Numbered from the stretch's first letter, positions 51,905 to 61,629 are shown. The stretch: 64,000 nucleotides of DNA from an uncultured Pelagibacteraceae bacterium (GCA_902612325.1 CACMDB010000003.1:62001-126000); one strand, 5' to 3'. Made by a program: numbers and translations. Notes: generated from the sequence alone by a model not told the origin.

Positions 51905-53816
51905 GCCATGGAATTGTTTTGTCTATTATTTTTCTCAAAGTGACATCAAATAGTAAACCCAACATTCCCATGATAAATATAGTGATCCAAATAACTTCGT
52001 ATTGGAAATATTTTTTAGCAACGTTTTCAACAAATCCTATACCGGTTGTTCCAGCTAAAAACTCAGCCGCAACCAAAGTTCCCCAACACATACCGACAGC
52101 AACTCTAATTCCAGTAAGTATTTCAGGTAAAGAATTTGGAAAAATTACATATCTCAATATTTGTTTTTTAGATGCACCAAGTGAGTGAGCTGCATGGATT
52201 TTTGACAACTGGGTACCAGAGGCACCAGCTCTTGCAGAAATAATCATGATTGATAATGAGACCATAAATAATAAGAAAACTTTCCCAGTATTATCAATTC
52301 CTAAAACTGAAATAATTAAAGGAGCCCAAGCCAGAGGGGGAACAGGTCTATAAAGCTCAATTAACGGATCAAAGAAACCTTTCGCAAATCTATTTAATCC
52401 CATAAATAATCCAAGTGGCACACCAATTAATATTCCAAACACTAATCCTAAAAATACCCTCAAAAAAGAATCCCAAATATGACCATAAGGCACAGGTACT
52501 TTAAATAACTTAAAGTCTCCTGTTACTAATTTTAAAACTTGGCCTTTAAAATTTTGTTTAACAATTCCATCTTGAGTGTGAACTGGGTATTCACCAGGTA
52601 GAATATCAGCAATCCAATCTGGTAAAATAAAACCAATCATTTTACTAACATCAACCAGTTCTACCCAGAGAAGAGGAATTTCTTTGTAACCTACACTCGG
52701 TTTAAGCATAAGCATAAATTTATCAAATGTATCTGACGGCTTAGGTAGCCATCTACCAGATCCTTGTTCCGAACAGCTTGGCCCACTTGCAACAATAGTA
52801 CCAGCTGGGAATAAAAATATATCGACAAATCTCAATCCCCCCTGAGCTTCTTTTTGGGCAACATCAAAATTGATGATTGCATTTTGCATTTCATTTAATG
52901 CATTGGGTGGATATATACTTGCAAATTCTATACGTCGTGCGATTTTAACAATATCTTTAGCGTAAGTTGAAGCGACTTCTTGAGTATCATCTAAATTTTT
53001 TCGGTAAGCTTTGATCTCATCTTTGAGCTCTTTTATTTTATCTTTAAATTGTGGATTATGATTTCTTAACTTAAAGAATTCATCACTAATAATTTGTAAT
53101 TCTTTTGCTGCAGCATCAAATTTTAAACCTCTTTTAGTTTCTGGAACTAAAGGTACTTCGATAGTATTTTCTATAGATCCTGTTCCAGATTGAACTTTTA
53201 TAATTCCCCAATCTCCTTGCTCACTTACTGCTTTAAGTCTTTCATTGGCTTCTTGTTCTGTTTCAAAAGGATATTCAGGTTTTCTAAAGTTTTCAGTTAA
53301 CAAGTTAATTTTACCAGTAATGTCATCTATTTTAAATTTTGTCTCATTTTCAATCAAATCTTCATTCGTTAATAAAGGAATTAGTTGAATAGTTTTATTG
53401 ATAAACTCAGTGAGCTCTGTTTTTTGTTGTAAGTTTAGATCTTCAGAAAATTTGATTTCATTTAAAGTTGCTTTAAGATTTTTATTTTCTTTCTTTATTT
53501 GAGCGGTACTTTTGAATTCTCTTTCCTCTATTGGAAATTGATATTTTAAACCTAATAAAGAGTCGTTAACTTTTGCTACCTGGCAAAGTTCATTAGCTGA
53601 TTTTGGGTAAAAACCTTTCGCAATATCCCAAGAATAGTAAAGCCATACCAATAATAGAAAACTACTTCCAACTATAATCCAGTGAGTACCACCTCTTGCT
53701 CTTTCAGGATTTCCAAAAACGGCATCAACTTTTTCAGTTTTGATTAATCTTCTTCCATAGAGAATACAGCCAATAACTGCAAAAAAAATTAAAAAGGTGA
53801 CGATTTGAGTTAACAT
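51891..53816 (-). CDS. tauC: TauC-like permease with large N-terminal extension
   Basis: 641 residues, more than twice the usual TauC length (about 270). Two membrane helices (about 4-22, 46-62) are followed by a Glu/Lys-rich segment of about 270 residues, partly coiled-coil in pattern (about 90-330), probably outside the cytoplasm. The permease domain starts near 440 and has the ATPase-contact loop AHSLGASKKQILRYVIFP near 550 and a C-terminal helix. The gene directly follows tauB. The added segment might help recruit the binding protein. Confidence 0.88.
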   Translation of the reverse strand: MLTQIVTFLIFFAVIGCILYGRRLIKTEKVDAVFGNPERARGGTHWIIVGSSFLLLVWLYYSWDIAKGFYPKSANELCQVAKVNDSLLGLKYQFPIEEREFKSTAQIKKENKNLKATLNEIKFSEDLNLQQKTELTEFINKTIQLIPLLTNEDLIENETKFKIDDITGKINLLTENFRKPEYPFETEQEANERLKAVSEQGDWGIIKVQSGTGSIENTIEVPLVPETKRGLKFDAAAKELQIISDEFFKLRNHNPQFKDKIKELKDEIKAYRKNLDDTQEVASTYAKDIVKIARRIEFASIYPPNALNEMQNAIINFDVAQKEAQGGLRFVDIFLFPAGTIVASGPSCSEQGSGRWLPKPSDTFDKFMLMLKPSVGYKEIPLLWVELVDVSKMIGFILPDWIADILPGEYPVHTQDGIVKQNFKGQVLKLVTGDFKLFKVPVPYGHIWDSFLRVFLGLVFGILIGVPLGLFMGLNRFAKGFFDPLIELYRPVPPLAWAPLIISVLGIDNTGKVFLLFMVSLSIMIISARAGASGTQLSKIHAAHSLGASKKQILRYVIFPNSLPEILTGIRVAVGMCWGTLVAAEFLAGTTGIGFVENVAKKYFQYEVIWITIFIMGMLGLLFDVTLRKIIDKTIPWRGKG

Positions 53817-54614
53817 TTAATTTTCTTTCCCCATAATTTCTTCTTCCATATTCCAAATCATTTCCAAGATTTCTTCACGTTTTGCAGAAAAATCTTTGTT
53901 CTTTTTAATCTCTCTTAGATCTTCTTTCAGTCCCATTGAAGCAAATGGAAGGTTGTATTCTTTATGAATTCGCCCAGGTCGAGGCGCCATCACATACAAT
54001 CTTTCACCAAGCAACAGAGCTTCTTCAACTGAGTGAGTAATTAAAATTATTGTTTTCCCTGTCTCTTTCCAAATTTTTAAAACTAGAGACTGCATTTTTT
54101 CTCTTGTTAGAGCATCAAGGGCTCCTAAAGGTTCATCCATTAAAATTAGATCGGGATCATTAATCAAACATCTTGCAAGAGCAACTCTTTGCTGCATACC
54201 TCCTGAAAGTTGATAGGTTGGGGTATTACCAAAACCTTTTAAGCCAACGATTTCTAACCATTCATCAACTTTTTTTTGAGTTTCCATTGGATCTTTTTTT
54301 TTCATTCTTAATCCAAAGTTGACATTCTCAGCAACTGTTAACCATTCAAACAAGGCACCTTGCTGGAAAACCATTCCTCTCTCTACACCGGGTCCATCAA
54401 TCTCTTTACTATTTAAAGTAATACTTCCAGAAGTTGGTCGAATAAATCCTGCGGTAATATTTAATAAAGTTGTTTTTCCACAACCTGATGGCCCAAGGAC
54501 TGTTAACAGTTCTCCTTTTTTAAGAGTAAAATTTAAATCTTTTAAAGCGTGAACAGTTTCTCCTTTTGGAGTTTTAAAAATCATATTAAGATTTTGAGAA
54601 ACTAGATCACTCAT
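53817..54614 (-). CDS. tauB: Taurine ABC transporter, ATPase
   Basis: 265 residues. Walker A GPSGCGKTT near 40, signature LSGGMQQRVALARCL near 145, Walker B LILMDEPLGALD near 167 and switch His in IILITHSVEEALLLGERLYVM near 200 (seen as ILITHSVEEALL). Closest type is TauB/SsuB/NrtD. It abuts the tauC gene (stop 53817, tauC start 53816). The gap to tauA contains a strong terminator-like hairpin. Confidence 0.92.
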   Translation of the reverse strand: MSDLVSQNLNMIFKTPKGETVHALKDLNFTLKKGELLTVLGPSGCGKTTLLNITAGFIRPTSGSITLNSKEIDGPGVERGMVFQQGALFEWLTVAENVNFGLRMKKKDPMETQKKVDEWLEIVGLKGFGNTPTYQLSGGMQQRVALARCLINDPDLILMDEPLGALDALTREKMQSLVLKIWKETGKTIILITHSVEEALLLGERLYVMAPRPGRIHKEYNLPFASMGLKEDLREIKKNKDFSAKREEILEMIWNMEEEIMGKEN

Positions 54615-54642
54615 TTGTCCACTTTATATTAGAATTTATAGT

Positions 54643-54683
54643 AAAAAAATAGGCACCAATTTAATAAAAAATTGGCGCCTATT
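54643..54683 (-). terminator. Rho-independent terminator/attenuator between tauA and tauB
   Basis: On the minus strand AATAGGCGCCAATTT pairs with AAATTGGTGCCTATT (one G-U pair) and is followed directly by a run of seven T. The stem is about 15 bases. It should release most transcripts after tauA and let some continue to tauBC, so the binding protein is made in excess. Confidence 0.88.
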
Positions 54684-54704
54684 TAAATTTTAATTACCTT
54701 TAGA

Positions 54705-55646
54705 TTATAAAGGTAAGAAACTTGTATCTACGTTTCCTCTTGGTGTTCCCATTCCTTTTAGGAATGCATCAAGATTTCCACTTTCCATAGAACTTTTTGT
54801 TTCCTCTGGAGTTAGAAATTTGAAACCACTTAAAGTTTCTTTCATGTCAGGAATTTTCATTTCTGAAGCTTTTGACATTGCATTCATATCGCTTTTGCCT
54901 GCTCTATATCTTGCATTCGCTTCATGAGTTACTTCGATGAAAGTTCTTAACATTCCTGGGTTTTCCTTCATAAACTTTGTAGTTACAGAAGTAATATCAA
55001 TCCCTAGGATACCTGCGTCTCTAGCTTCTTGAACTGTTAGTAATCTAGATCCAACTGCAGTAGCAGCTTTAATAGAATTACCACCAAATAAACATGCCAT
55101 TACAACATCACCGCTTACTAAAGCAGCAGCCCCTTCTTCAGGGTCCATTTGTATGATATCCATTTTTTTTCTATCCGCTCCAACAACTTTCATACTCTCA
55201 TCAAAAACATATTCCGCCATCGTTCCAAGTGGAACAGCAACTTTTTTACCTTCTAATTCAGTTGCATTAGCTTTTGTAATTCCAGATGCATTAGATGTAA
55301 CACAAGTTGTTCCTCCCATTCCGTATTCCATAGCAATATCAACTAATTTGATAGGTGCTTTAGATTTTACAGCGTTAATGAATGGAACTAAACCTTGAGA
55401 ATAAGAAATATCAATATCTCCTGCTAACATCGCATCAGTCATAGCACCACCATTAGTAAAGTTAGTCCACTTTACTGGAACCCCTAGAGCTTTTGCGAAG
55501 TTTTTCTTCATCATGTCCTCTAGATTTGGACTTGGCCACTCTAAGAAGTAAGCAACTCTAACTTCATTTGCCGCTGAATTAGCAACAGATATTGAAAGAT
55601 TAAGAGCTACAAAACATCCAAGAATAAAACTTATTATTTTTTTCAT
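54705..55646 (-). CDS. tauA: Taurine-type ABC transporter, substrate-binding protein
   Basis: 313 residues with a signal peptide (1-25, ending VANSA). The mature part starts ANEVRVAYFLEWPSP and has GGAMTDAMLAGDIDISYSQGL near 66, typical for TauA/SsuA-type solute-binding proteins. Its gene is the first of tauABC, preceded by AAGGAAGAGG and a divergent promoter region with a 17-base palindrome. Taurine as substrate is supported by the neighbouring aminotransferase and alanine dehydrogenase genes. Confidence 0.9.
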   Translation of the reverse strand: MKKIISFILGCFVALNLSISVANSAANEVRVAYFLEWPSPNLEDMMKKNFAKALGVPVKWTNFTNGGAMTDAMLAGDIDISYSQGLVPFINAVKSKAPIKLVDIAMEYGMGGTTCVTSNASGITKANATELEGKKVAVPLGTMAEYVFDESMKVVGADRKKMDIIQMDPEEGAAALVSGDVVMACLFGGNSIKAATAVGSRLLTVQEARDAGILGIDITSVTTKFMKENPGMLRTFIEVTHEANARYRAGKSDMNAMSKASEMKIPDMKETLSGFKFLTPEETKSSMESGNLDAFLKGMGTPRGNVDTSFLPL

Positions 55647-55733
55647 TTATGCCTCTTCCTTGTTTATTTATATGTTCCAATTTTAAGATTAATTTCACCT
55701 ATATGTAAAACAAAAAAATGATCATTATAGTTA

Positions 55734-55750
55734 CACAACTTTAAGTTGTG
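55734..55750. promoter_or_regulatory. 17-base palindrome in the tauA/tpa divergent region
   Basis: CACAACTT-T-AAGTTGTG: eight-base arms around one T, perfect. It lies 88 bases before the tauA start and 72 bases before the aminotransferase start, in the only promoter region between the two arms of the sulfonate locus. A likely operator for one regulator that controls both directions. No regulator gene is adjacent, so the factor is coded elsewhere. Confidence 0.8.
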
Positions 55751-55821
55751 ACATTATTTTGGTGGTTAATTTAAGTTAATTAGTCTAAGGATTCATTTAT
55801 TAAGTATTTTAAAATTTAATT

Positions 55822-57168
55822 ATGAGCTCAGAAAAAAGAACATCAGTACCTAATTCACTTAATGAACATTGGATGCCATTTACATCTAATAAGGATTTTA
55901 AAGAAAATCCAAAATTAATTGTTGAGGCAAAAGGTGTTTATTTAAAAAATCATCATGGCAAAACACAAATTGATGCAAGCTCAGGATTATTTTGTAATCC
56001 TTTAGGACATGGAAGAAAAGAAATCATCGAGGCAATTACAAATCAATTAAATACTCTTGATTACTGTCAACCGTTTCAACAAGGTTTTGGTGGTTCATTT
56101 GAATTGGCAACAAGAATTTCAAAACATACACCGGGAAATTTAAATAAAATTTTTTATACGATATGTGGATCGACTGCAGTAGAAACTGCAATTAAGATTA
56201 GTATCGCTTACCATAAAGCAAGAGGTGAGGGACAAAGATTTAGATTTGTTGGAAGAGAACGTGCTTATCATGGAATGAATATCGGCGCAACATCAGTTGG
56301 TGGCATGATCAATAACGTTAAAGCGTATGCAAGTGTATTGATGCCAGGTGTCGTTCATATGAGACATACACATTTGGATGAACATAAATTTATTTCAGGT
56401 CAACCTGAAACAGGAGCCGAGATTGCAAATGATCTAGAGAGAATTTGTACTAATTTTGGTTCTGAAAATATTGCAGCTTGTATTGTAGAACCTATCGCTG
56501 GTTCAACAGGAACATTGGTGCCACCAGTTGGATACTTACAAAGATTAAGAGAACTTTGCGACAAACATAAAATACTATTAATTTTTGATGAAGTAATTAC
56601 AGGTTGGGGAAGAACTGGTTCAGCTTTTGGAGCTCAAGAGTTTGGTGTAACACCTGACATAATGACGATGGCAAAAGCAACAACGAATGGAATAGTTCCT
56701 TTTGGTGTAGTTGCTTGTAAAGAAGAAATTTATGATGCAGTGATGGATAATTCTCCAAAAGGAGCAATAGAATTATTTCATGGCTATACATATTCTGGAA
56801 TTCCAGTTTCAGTTGCTGCAGCATTAGCCGTTCAAGATATTTTTGAAAAAGAAGATATCTTTAATAGAGCAAAAGAGCTTGCTCCTTACTTCCAAGAAGG
56901 TCTATTTTCTCTAAAAGATATTGATGTTGTAGACAACATAAGAGGTTACGGGATGATGGGTGGTATAGATATTAAAACTGATGGCAGACCTGGTAAAGCA
57001 GGTTTAGCTACTTTCAAACATTGTTACGATGCAGGAGTAAATTTCAAAGCGACTGGTGATTGTTTAATTATTGCACCAATGTTTATTTGTGAAAAAAAAC
57101 ACATTGATGAAATCATAGAAAAACTAAGAACTGGAATTACTAATTACGCAAAGAGTAAAAAGAATTAA
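55822..57168 (+). CDS. tpa: Class III aminotransferase, probable taurine-pyruvate aminotransferase
   Basis: 448 residues, PLP-dependent. PLP lysine is Lys285 in MTMAKATTNGIVPFG, and the PLP Asp lies in IFDEVITGWGRTG near 254. FYTICGSTAVETAIK near 111 is the cofactor phosphate site. It transfers the amino group of taurine to pyruvate, giving sulfoacetaldehyde and alanine, which is inferred because alanine dehydrogenase and tauABC are neighbours. Other omega-amino acids are possible substrates. Confidence 0.85.
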   Translation: MSSEKRTSVPNSLNEHWMPFTSNKDFKENPKLIVEAKGVYLKNHHGKTQIDASSGLFCNPLGHGRKEIIEAITNQLNTLDYCQPFQQGFGGSFELATRISKHTPGNLNKIFYTICGSTAVETAIKISIAYHKARGEGQRFRFVGRERAYHGMNIGATSVGGMINNVKAYASVLMPGVVHMRHTHLDEHKFISGQPETGAEIANDLERICTNFGSENIAACIVEPIAGSTGTLVPPVGYLQRLRELCDKHKILLIFDEVITGWGRTGSAFGAQEFGVTPDIMTMAKATTNGIVPFGVVACKEEIYDAVMDNSPKGAIELFHGYTYSGIPVSVAAALAVQDIFEKEDIFNRAKELAPYFQEGLFSLKDIDVVDNIRGYGMMGGIDIKTDGRPGKAGLATFKHCYDAGVNFKATGDCLIIAPMFICEKKHIDEIIEKLRTGITNYAKSKKN

Positions 57169-57177
57169 ATTTCGTTA

Positions 57178-58296
57178 ATGAGAATTGGCGTACCTAAAGA
57201 AATAAAACCTCAAGAAAATAGAATTGGCCTGACACCAGATAGTGTGAAAACTCTCGTTTCAGAGGGTCATGAAGTTTTAGTTGAAAATAATGGAGGTTTT
57301 GAAGCAGGTTTCGATAACGATCAGTACAAAAATGCTGGGGCAAAAATTATAGAAAAAGCTGCTGATATTTTTAATGATGCTGAGATAATTGTTAAAGTTA
57401 AAGAGCCTCAAAAAGTTGAGGTTGAAATGATTAGGGAAAATCAAATTGTTTATACCTATTTACATTTGGCTGCTGCAAAAGAATTAACTGAGGGTTTGGT
57501 AAAATCAAAAAGTATTAATATTGCTTATGAAACTATTACAGATGACAATGGACGACTTCCTTTGCTAGCACCTATGAGTGCAGTAGCTGGACGTATGTCG
57601 GTTCAAGCAGGAGCACATTGTTTAGAAAAAAATCAAAAAGGCAGAGGAGTTTTATTAGGAGGAGCTCCAGGCGGTGAGCCCGCTAATGTTTTAATTTTAG
57701 GTGGAGGGGTTGTAGGTGAAAATGCTGCAACAATAGCAACCGGTATGAAGGCAAAAGTTCATGTTGTCGATAAATCAGACGCAAGATTAAAACAATTAGT
57801 TGAAATGTTTGGAGATAAAATAATTCCAGAACAAAGCGACAAAATAGATTTAAAAAAGTTAGTAGCCGAGGCGGACTTAATAGTGGGAGGAGTTTTAATC
57901 CCTGGCGCAGAGGCACCAAAATTAGTTACTAAAGATATGCTTAAATTAATGAAAAGAGGCTCTGTAATTGTTGATGTTGCCATCGATCAAGGTGGGTGTG
58001 TAGAAACAAGCAAACCAACAACTTTTAATGATCCAACTTTTATAGTTGATAATGTTGTTCATTATTGTGTAGCAAACATGCCGGGTGGAGTTCCAAGAAC
58101 TTCCACTATCGCATTGAATAAAGCGACACTTCCTTATTTAGTTAAATTAGCTAACAAAGGTTATCAAAAAGCTCTTGGAGAGGACAAAAACTTTCTAGCG
58201 GGACTAAACGTTCACAAAGGTCATGTGACTTATAAAGCGGTTGCAGATGTTTTTGGACATGAATATGTTAATCCAGGAGATGCAATCAATAACTAA
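57178..58296 (+). CDS. ald: Alanine dehydrogenase
   Basis: NAD-dependent oxidation of alanine to pyruvate and ammonium. 372 residues of normal length. It begins RIGVPKEIKPQENRIGLTP, with the NAD fold VLILGGGVVGENAATIA near 171 and HYCVANMPGGVPRTST near 300. Nine bases after the aminotransferase gene: it regenerates the pyruvate that accepts the amino group from taurine, and releases ammonium for assimilation. Confidence 0.95.
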   Translation: MRIGVPKEIKPQENRIGLTPDSVKTLVSEGHEVLVENNGGFEAGFDNDQYKNAGAKIIEKAADIFNDAEIIVKVKEPQKVEVEMIRENQIVYTYLHLAAAKELTEGLVKSKSINIAYETITDDNGRLPLLAPMSAVAGRMSVQAGAHCLEKNQKGRGVLLGGAPGGEPANVLILGGGVVGENAATIATGMKAKVHVVDKSDARLKQLVEMFGDKIIPEQSDKIDLKKLVAEADLIVGGVLIPGAEAPKLVTKDMLKLMKRGSVIVDVAIDQGGCVETSKPTTFNDPTFIVDNVVHYCVANMPGGVPRTSTIALNKATLPYLVKLANKGYQKALGEDKNFLAGLNVHKGHVTYKAVADVFGHEYVNPGDAINN

Positions 58297-58300
58297 TTAG

Positions 58301-60745
58301 ATGGAAAAAAAACTTCCAAGTAGCACAAAAGTTGTTGTGATAGGAGGTGGGGTAGTGGGTTGCTCTGTTGCTTATCATTTAGCTAAATTTGGTTGGAAAG
58401 ACACAATCCTTTTAGAAAGAGATCAATTAACATCAGGAACAACTTGGCATGCAGCAGGCTTGGTAAGTCAATTGGGTCCAACAGCAGCAGTTACAAAAAT
58501 TAGAAAATATACTTTAGATTTATATAAAGAACTTGAAAAAAAAGTTGATCATTCTGCAGGGTTAAGATTAAACGGGGCCCTTTCAATTGCTCAACATAAA
58601 GGAAGATGGCAAGAACTTCAAAGACAAGCAACGACAGCGCAACTTTATGATGTTGACGTAAGAATTTTAGATAAAGATCAAATTAAAAAAAACTACGATA
58701 TAATCAATACAGATGAAGTTATAGGAGGAATTTTAATGCCAGGCGATGGTGCTGCAGATCCTTCAGGTGTTACTCATATGTTGGCTAAAGCAGCAAAATT
58801 AGAAGGTGCCCAAATTTTTGAGAAATCACCAGTTGAGGAAATTTTAACGAAAGATGGAAAAATTTCTGGAGTTAAAGTTAAAGGTCAAAAAATTGAATGT
58901 GAATATATTGTTTTAGCCTCAGGCATGTGGTCAAGGCAAATAGGAGAAAAAGCTGGTGTTAGTATTCCATTATACCCAGCAGAACATTTCTATATAATCA
59001 CTGAACCAATTGAAAATTTATCAAAAACTTTACCAGTGGTAAGAGATTTTGATAATCGAACATATATAAAAGAAGATGCAGGAAAAATACTCGTTGGAAT
59101 TTTTGAGGGAAATTCAATTCCTGCTTGGAATAAAACTAATAAAGTTCCAGAAGATTTTTCTTTTGGTGAGTTTCAAGAAAATTTTGAACATTTTGAACCT
59201 TATTTAGCCTCAGCAATTAAAAGATTTCCAATTTTAGAAACTGCTGGAATAAGAAAATTTTTTTCAGGACCAGAATCTTTTACCCCTGATACCAACACTT
59301 TATTAGGCGAAGTACCTGAGATTAAGAATTTTTTTGTATGTTGTGGGTTAAATAGTATTGGAATTGGCAGTGGTGGTGGTGTTGGTAAGGTTACAGCGGA
59401 GTGGTTGATGACTGGTCATATTAATGAAGATATTTTTAGTTATGATATAAAAAGATTTCAAAAGTTTCATTCAGAATTAGGTTTTATCAAAAAAAGGATT
59501 ACAGAATCATTAGGAGATTTGTATGGAATGCATTGGCCCTTTAAACAACACAAAACTTCTCGAGATATAAAAAAACTTCCGCATCACGATAATTTGAAAA
59601 GTTTTGGAGCATGCTTTGGTGTCTCTGGTGGATATGAAAGACCCATGTGGTTTGCACTAGATGGTGAAAAGGCAGAGTATGAATATAGCTATAACTACCA
59701 AAGTTGGTATCCCTCAGCTGAGTATGAAACAAATAATACTTTAAAAAATGTTGGTTTATTTGATCTAACTCCTTTTTCAAAGTTTGAAATTAAATCTGAT
59801 AAAGCCCATCAAGAATTGCAAAGAATTTGTACTGCAAATATTAAGAAAGATGTCGGTAAATGTACCTATACTCATATGTTAAATTCAGATGGAGGTATTG
59901 AGACTGATTTAACTATAGTGGCGATAGATGAAAACCATTTTAGAATAATTAGTTCTGCCGCAACAAGAGAAAGAGACAAGCACCATATCAAAAAACATTT
60001 AGATAAAGATATTGAATTAATAGATGTAACTGATGACTATTGTGTTTTTGGTCTATTTGGGCCTAAGAGCAGAAGTCTTATAAGTTCATTAAGTAAAGAT
60101 AGTTTTGATAATGAAAATTTCAAATTTGGAACTGCAAAATTTATTTCAATTGAAGATATTAAAATTTGGACACAGAGATTGTCTTATGTTGGGGAGTTAG
60201 GTTATGAACTTTACGTTGAAGCTAAAGATGCCAAAAAAATTTATGAATTAATTATAGAAAAAGGAAAAGATTATAATCTTTCAAATTGTGGTATGCATGC
60301 AATGGATATTATGCGAATGGAAAGTGGCTTTCTCCATTGGGGCCATGATATTTCCCCTGAGGAAAATCAATATCAAGCGGGTTTATCGTTTACAATCAGT
60401 AATAAAAAGAATGTAGACTTTATCGGTAAGTCAGCTCTTGAAAAGATTGATAAAGAAAAGATTAAAACTAGATTTGCTATGTTTACATTAAAAGATAGTA
60501 AACCTGGAGAACCACTATTAATTCATGATGAGCCTATTTATTTAGAAGATAAGATAATAGGTAGATCAACTTCAGGGAATTACTCTTTTAACTTTAAGAA
60601 AAATCTGACTTTTGGTTACATCAATAACGATTTTTCTCATGAAAAATTGAGAGATAGTAAATTATTTATCGAGGTTGAGAAAAGGAAATACGAAATTGAA
60701 TTGATTAATAAACCAATAAAACAAACCAATTTTAAGACAGATTAA
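58301..60745 (+). CDS. Dimethylglycine dehydrogenase family protein, second copy
   Basis: 814 residues with the same DAO plus GcvT layout as the protein at 19903-22335: GGGVVGCSVAYHLAKFGW near 14, His50 in SGTTWHAAGL for covalent FAD, GcvT part from about 430. It starts four bases after ald, so it is in the taurine arm and not with ETF. It probably uses the ETF genes of the other locus. Substrate may be N-methyltaurine or another N-methyl compound made available with taurine; this is inference from position. Confidence 0.9.
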   Translation: MEKKLPSSTKVVVIGGGVVGCSVAYHLAKFGWKDTILLERDQLTSGTTWHAAGLVSQLGPTAAVTKIRKYTLDLYKELEKKVDHSAGLRLNGALSIAQHKGRWQELQRQATTAQLYDVDVRILDKDQIKKNYDIINTDEVIGGILMPGDGAADPSGVTHMLAKAAKLEGAQIFEKSPVEEILTKDGKISGVKVKGQKIECEYIVLASGMWSRQIGEKAGVSIPLYPAEHFYIITEPIENLSKTLPVVRDFDNRTYIKEDAGKILVGIFEGNSIPAWNKTNKVPEDFSFGEFQENFEHFEPYLASAIKRFPILETAGIRKFFSGPESFTPDTNTLLGEVPEIKNFFVCCGLNSIGIGSGGGVGKVTAEWLMTGHINEDIFSYDIKRFQKFHSELGFIKKRITESLGDLYGMHWPFKQHKTSRDIKKLPHHDNLKSFGACFGVSGGYERPMWFALDGEKAEYEYSYNYQSWYPSAEYETNNTLKNVGLFDLTPFSKFEIKSDKAHQELQRICTANIKKDVGKCTYTHMLNSDGGIETDLTIVAIDENHFRIISSAATRERDKHHIKKHLDKDIELIDVTDDYCVFGLFGPKSRSLISSLSKDSFDNENFKFGTAKFISIEDIKIWTQRLSYVGELGYELYVEAKDAKKIYELIIEKGKDYNLSNCGMHAMDIMRMESGFLHWGHDISPEENQYQAGLSFTISNKKNVDFIGKSALEKIDKEKIKTRFAMFTLKDSKPGEPLLIHDEPIYLEDKIIGRSTSGNYSFNFKKNLTFGYINNDFSHEKLRDSKLFIEVEKRKYEIELINKPIKQTNFKTD

Positions 60746-61593
60746 ACTTTATTTTTTAAAAGAAAAACAAATATAAAACCAGTGATGTACATAATCAAAG
60801 CGTATGCAGCTGTTGGAGTTATATAGACTATATCTGTACCGAATATTTGTGTAGAAACAAATATTGCTAAAGTACCATTTTGTAATCCACATTCTAAAGC
60901 AATGCATTTTTGTTGTTTTATTCCTGAAGCAAAAGTTTTACCAAGGTAATAAGCCACAATCATCATTATTATATTTAGAATAAAAGTAATGAAACCTGCT
61001 TGCATTAGAAAATCTATAAAACTTTCTCTTTCTTCATAAAACGCAGCTATAAAAAAAATAACAAATAATATTATGTTGAGTTTTTCAAATATTTGAATTT
61101 TCGAATTTACAAAATTTTCAGCAAATTTTCTTATAATCATCCCTAAGATTACTGGAACAGTTACAACCAAAAACATTTTTAGCGCTATACCAGTCATTGA
61201 AATATTTTGAGAAATATTTGTAATTCCAAATAAATCAGCAGATGTAAAAATTATAAGAGGAACGGTAAATATAGAAATTAAACTGATTACAGCTGTTAAA
61301 GAAATAGATAAAGCAACATCTCCATTAGCAAATTTTGTTAGTATATTAGATGTAACTCCACCTGGTGCAGCAGCGATAATCATAACTCCAATTGCTATTT
61401 CAGGCGGTACTTTTAAAATAACAACTAATAAGTAAGCAACTAATGGAAGAATAATTAATTGAGAAAAAAAACCTACAAAAAAATCTTTTGGAGTTTTTAA
61501 TATTCTCGTAAAATCGTCAATCTTTAATCCCAAACCTAAACCCAACATTATTAATGCGAGTATGATAGGTGCTATTTTTGTTACTATCTCCAT
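60742..61593 (-). CDS. BASS-family (bile acid:sodium symporter-like) transporter
   Basis: 283 residues, about nine helices. The conserved ALIMLGLGLGLKIDDF near 14 and IAAAPGGVTSNILTKFANGD near 73 are typical; a second GLQNGTLAIFVSTQIFG near 235 marks the other half. Members take up organic acids or sterol-like anions with sodium. It overlaps the dehydrogenase end by four bases convergently. Confidence 0.88.
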   Translation of the reverse strand: MEIVTKIAPIILALIMLGLGLGLKIDDFTRILKTPKDFFVGFFSQLIILPLVAYLLVVILKVPPEIAIGVMIIAAAPGGVTSNILTKFANGDVALSISLTAVISLISIFTVPLIIFTSADLFGITNISQNISMTGIALKMFLVVTVPVILGMIIRKFAENFVNSKIQIFEKLNIILFVIFFIAAFYEERESFIDFLMQAGFITFILNIIMMIVAYYLGKTFASGIKQQKCIALECGLQNGTLAIFVSTQIFGTDIVYITPTAAYALIMYITGFIFVFLLKNKV

Positions 61594-61629
61594 GACCCCA
61601 AAGTTATTGGACGATAAGTTATAAAAGAT

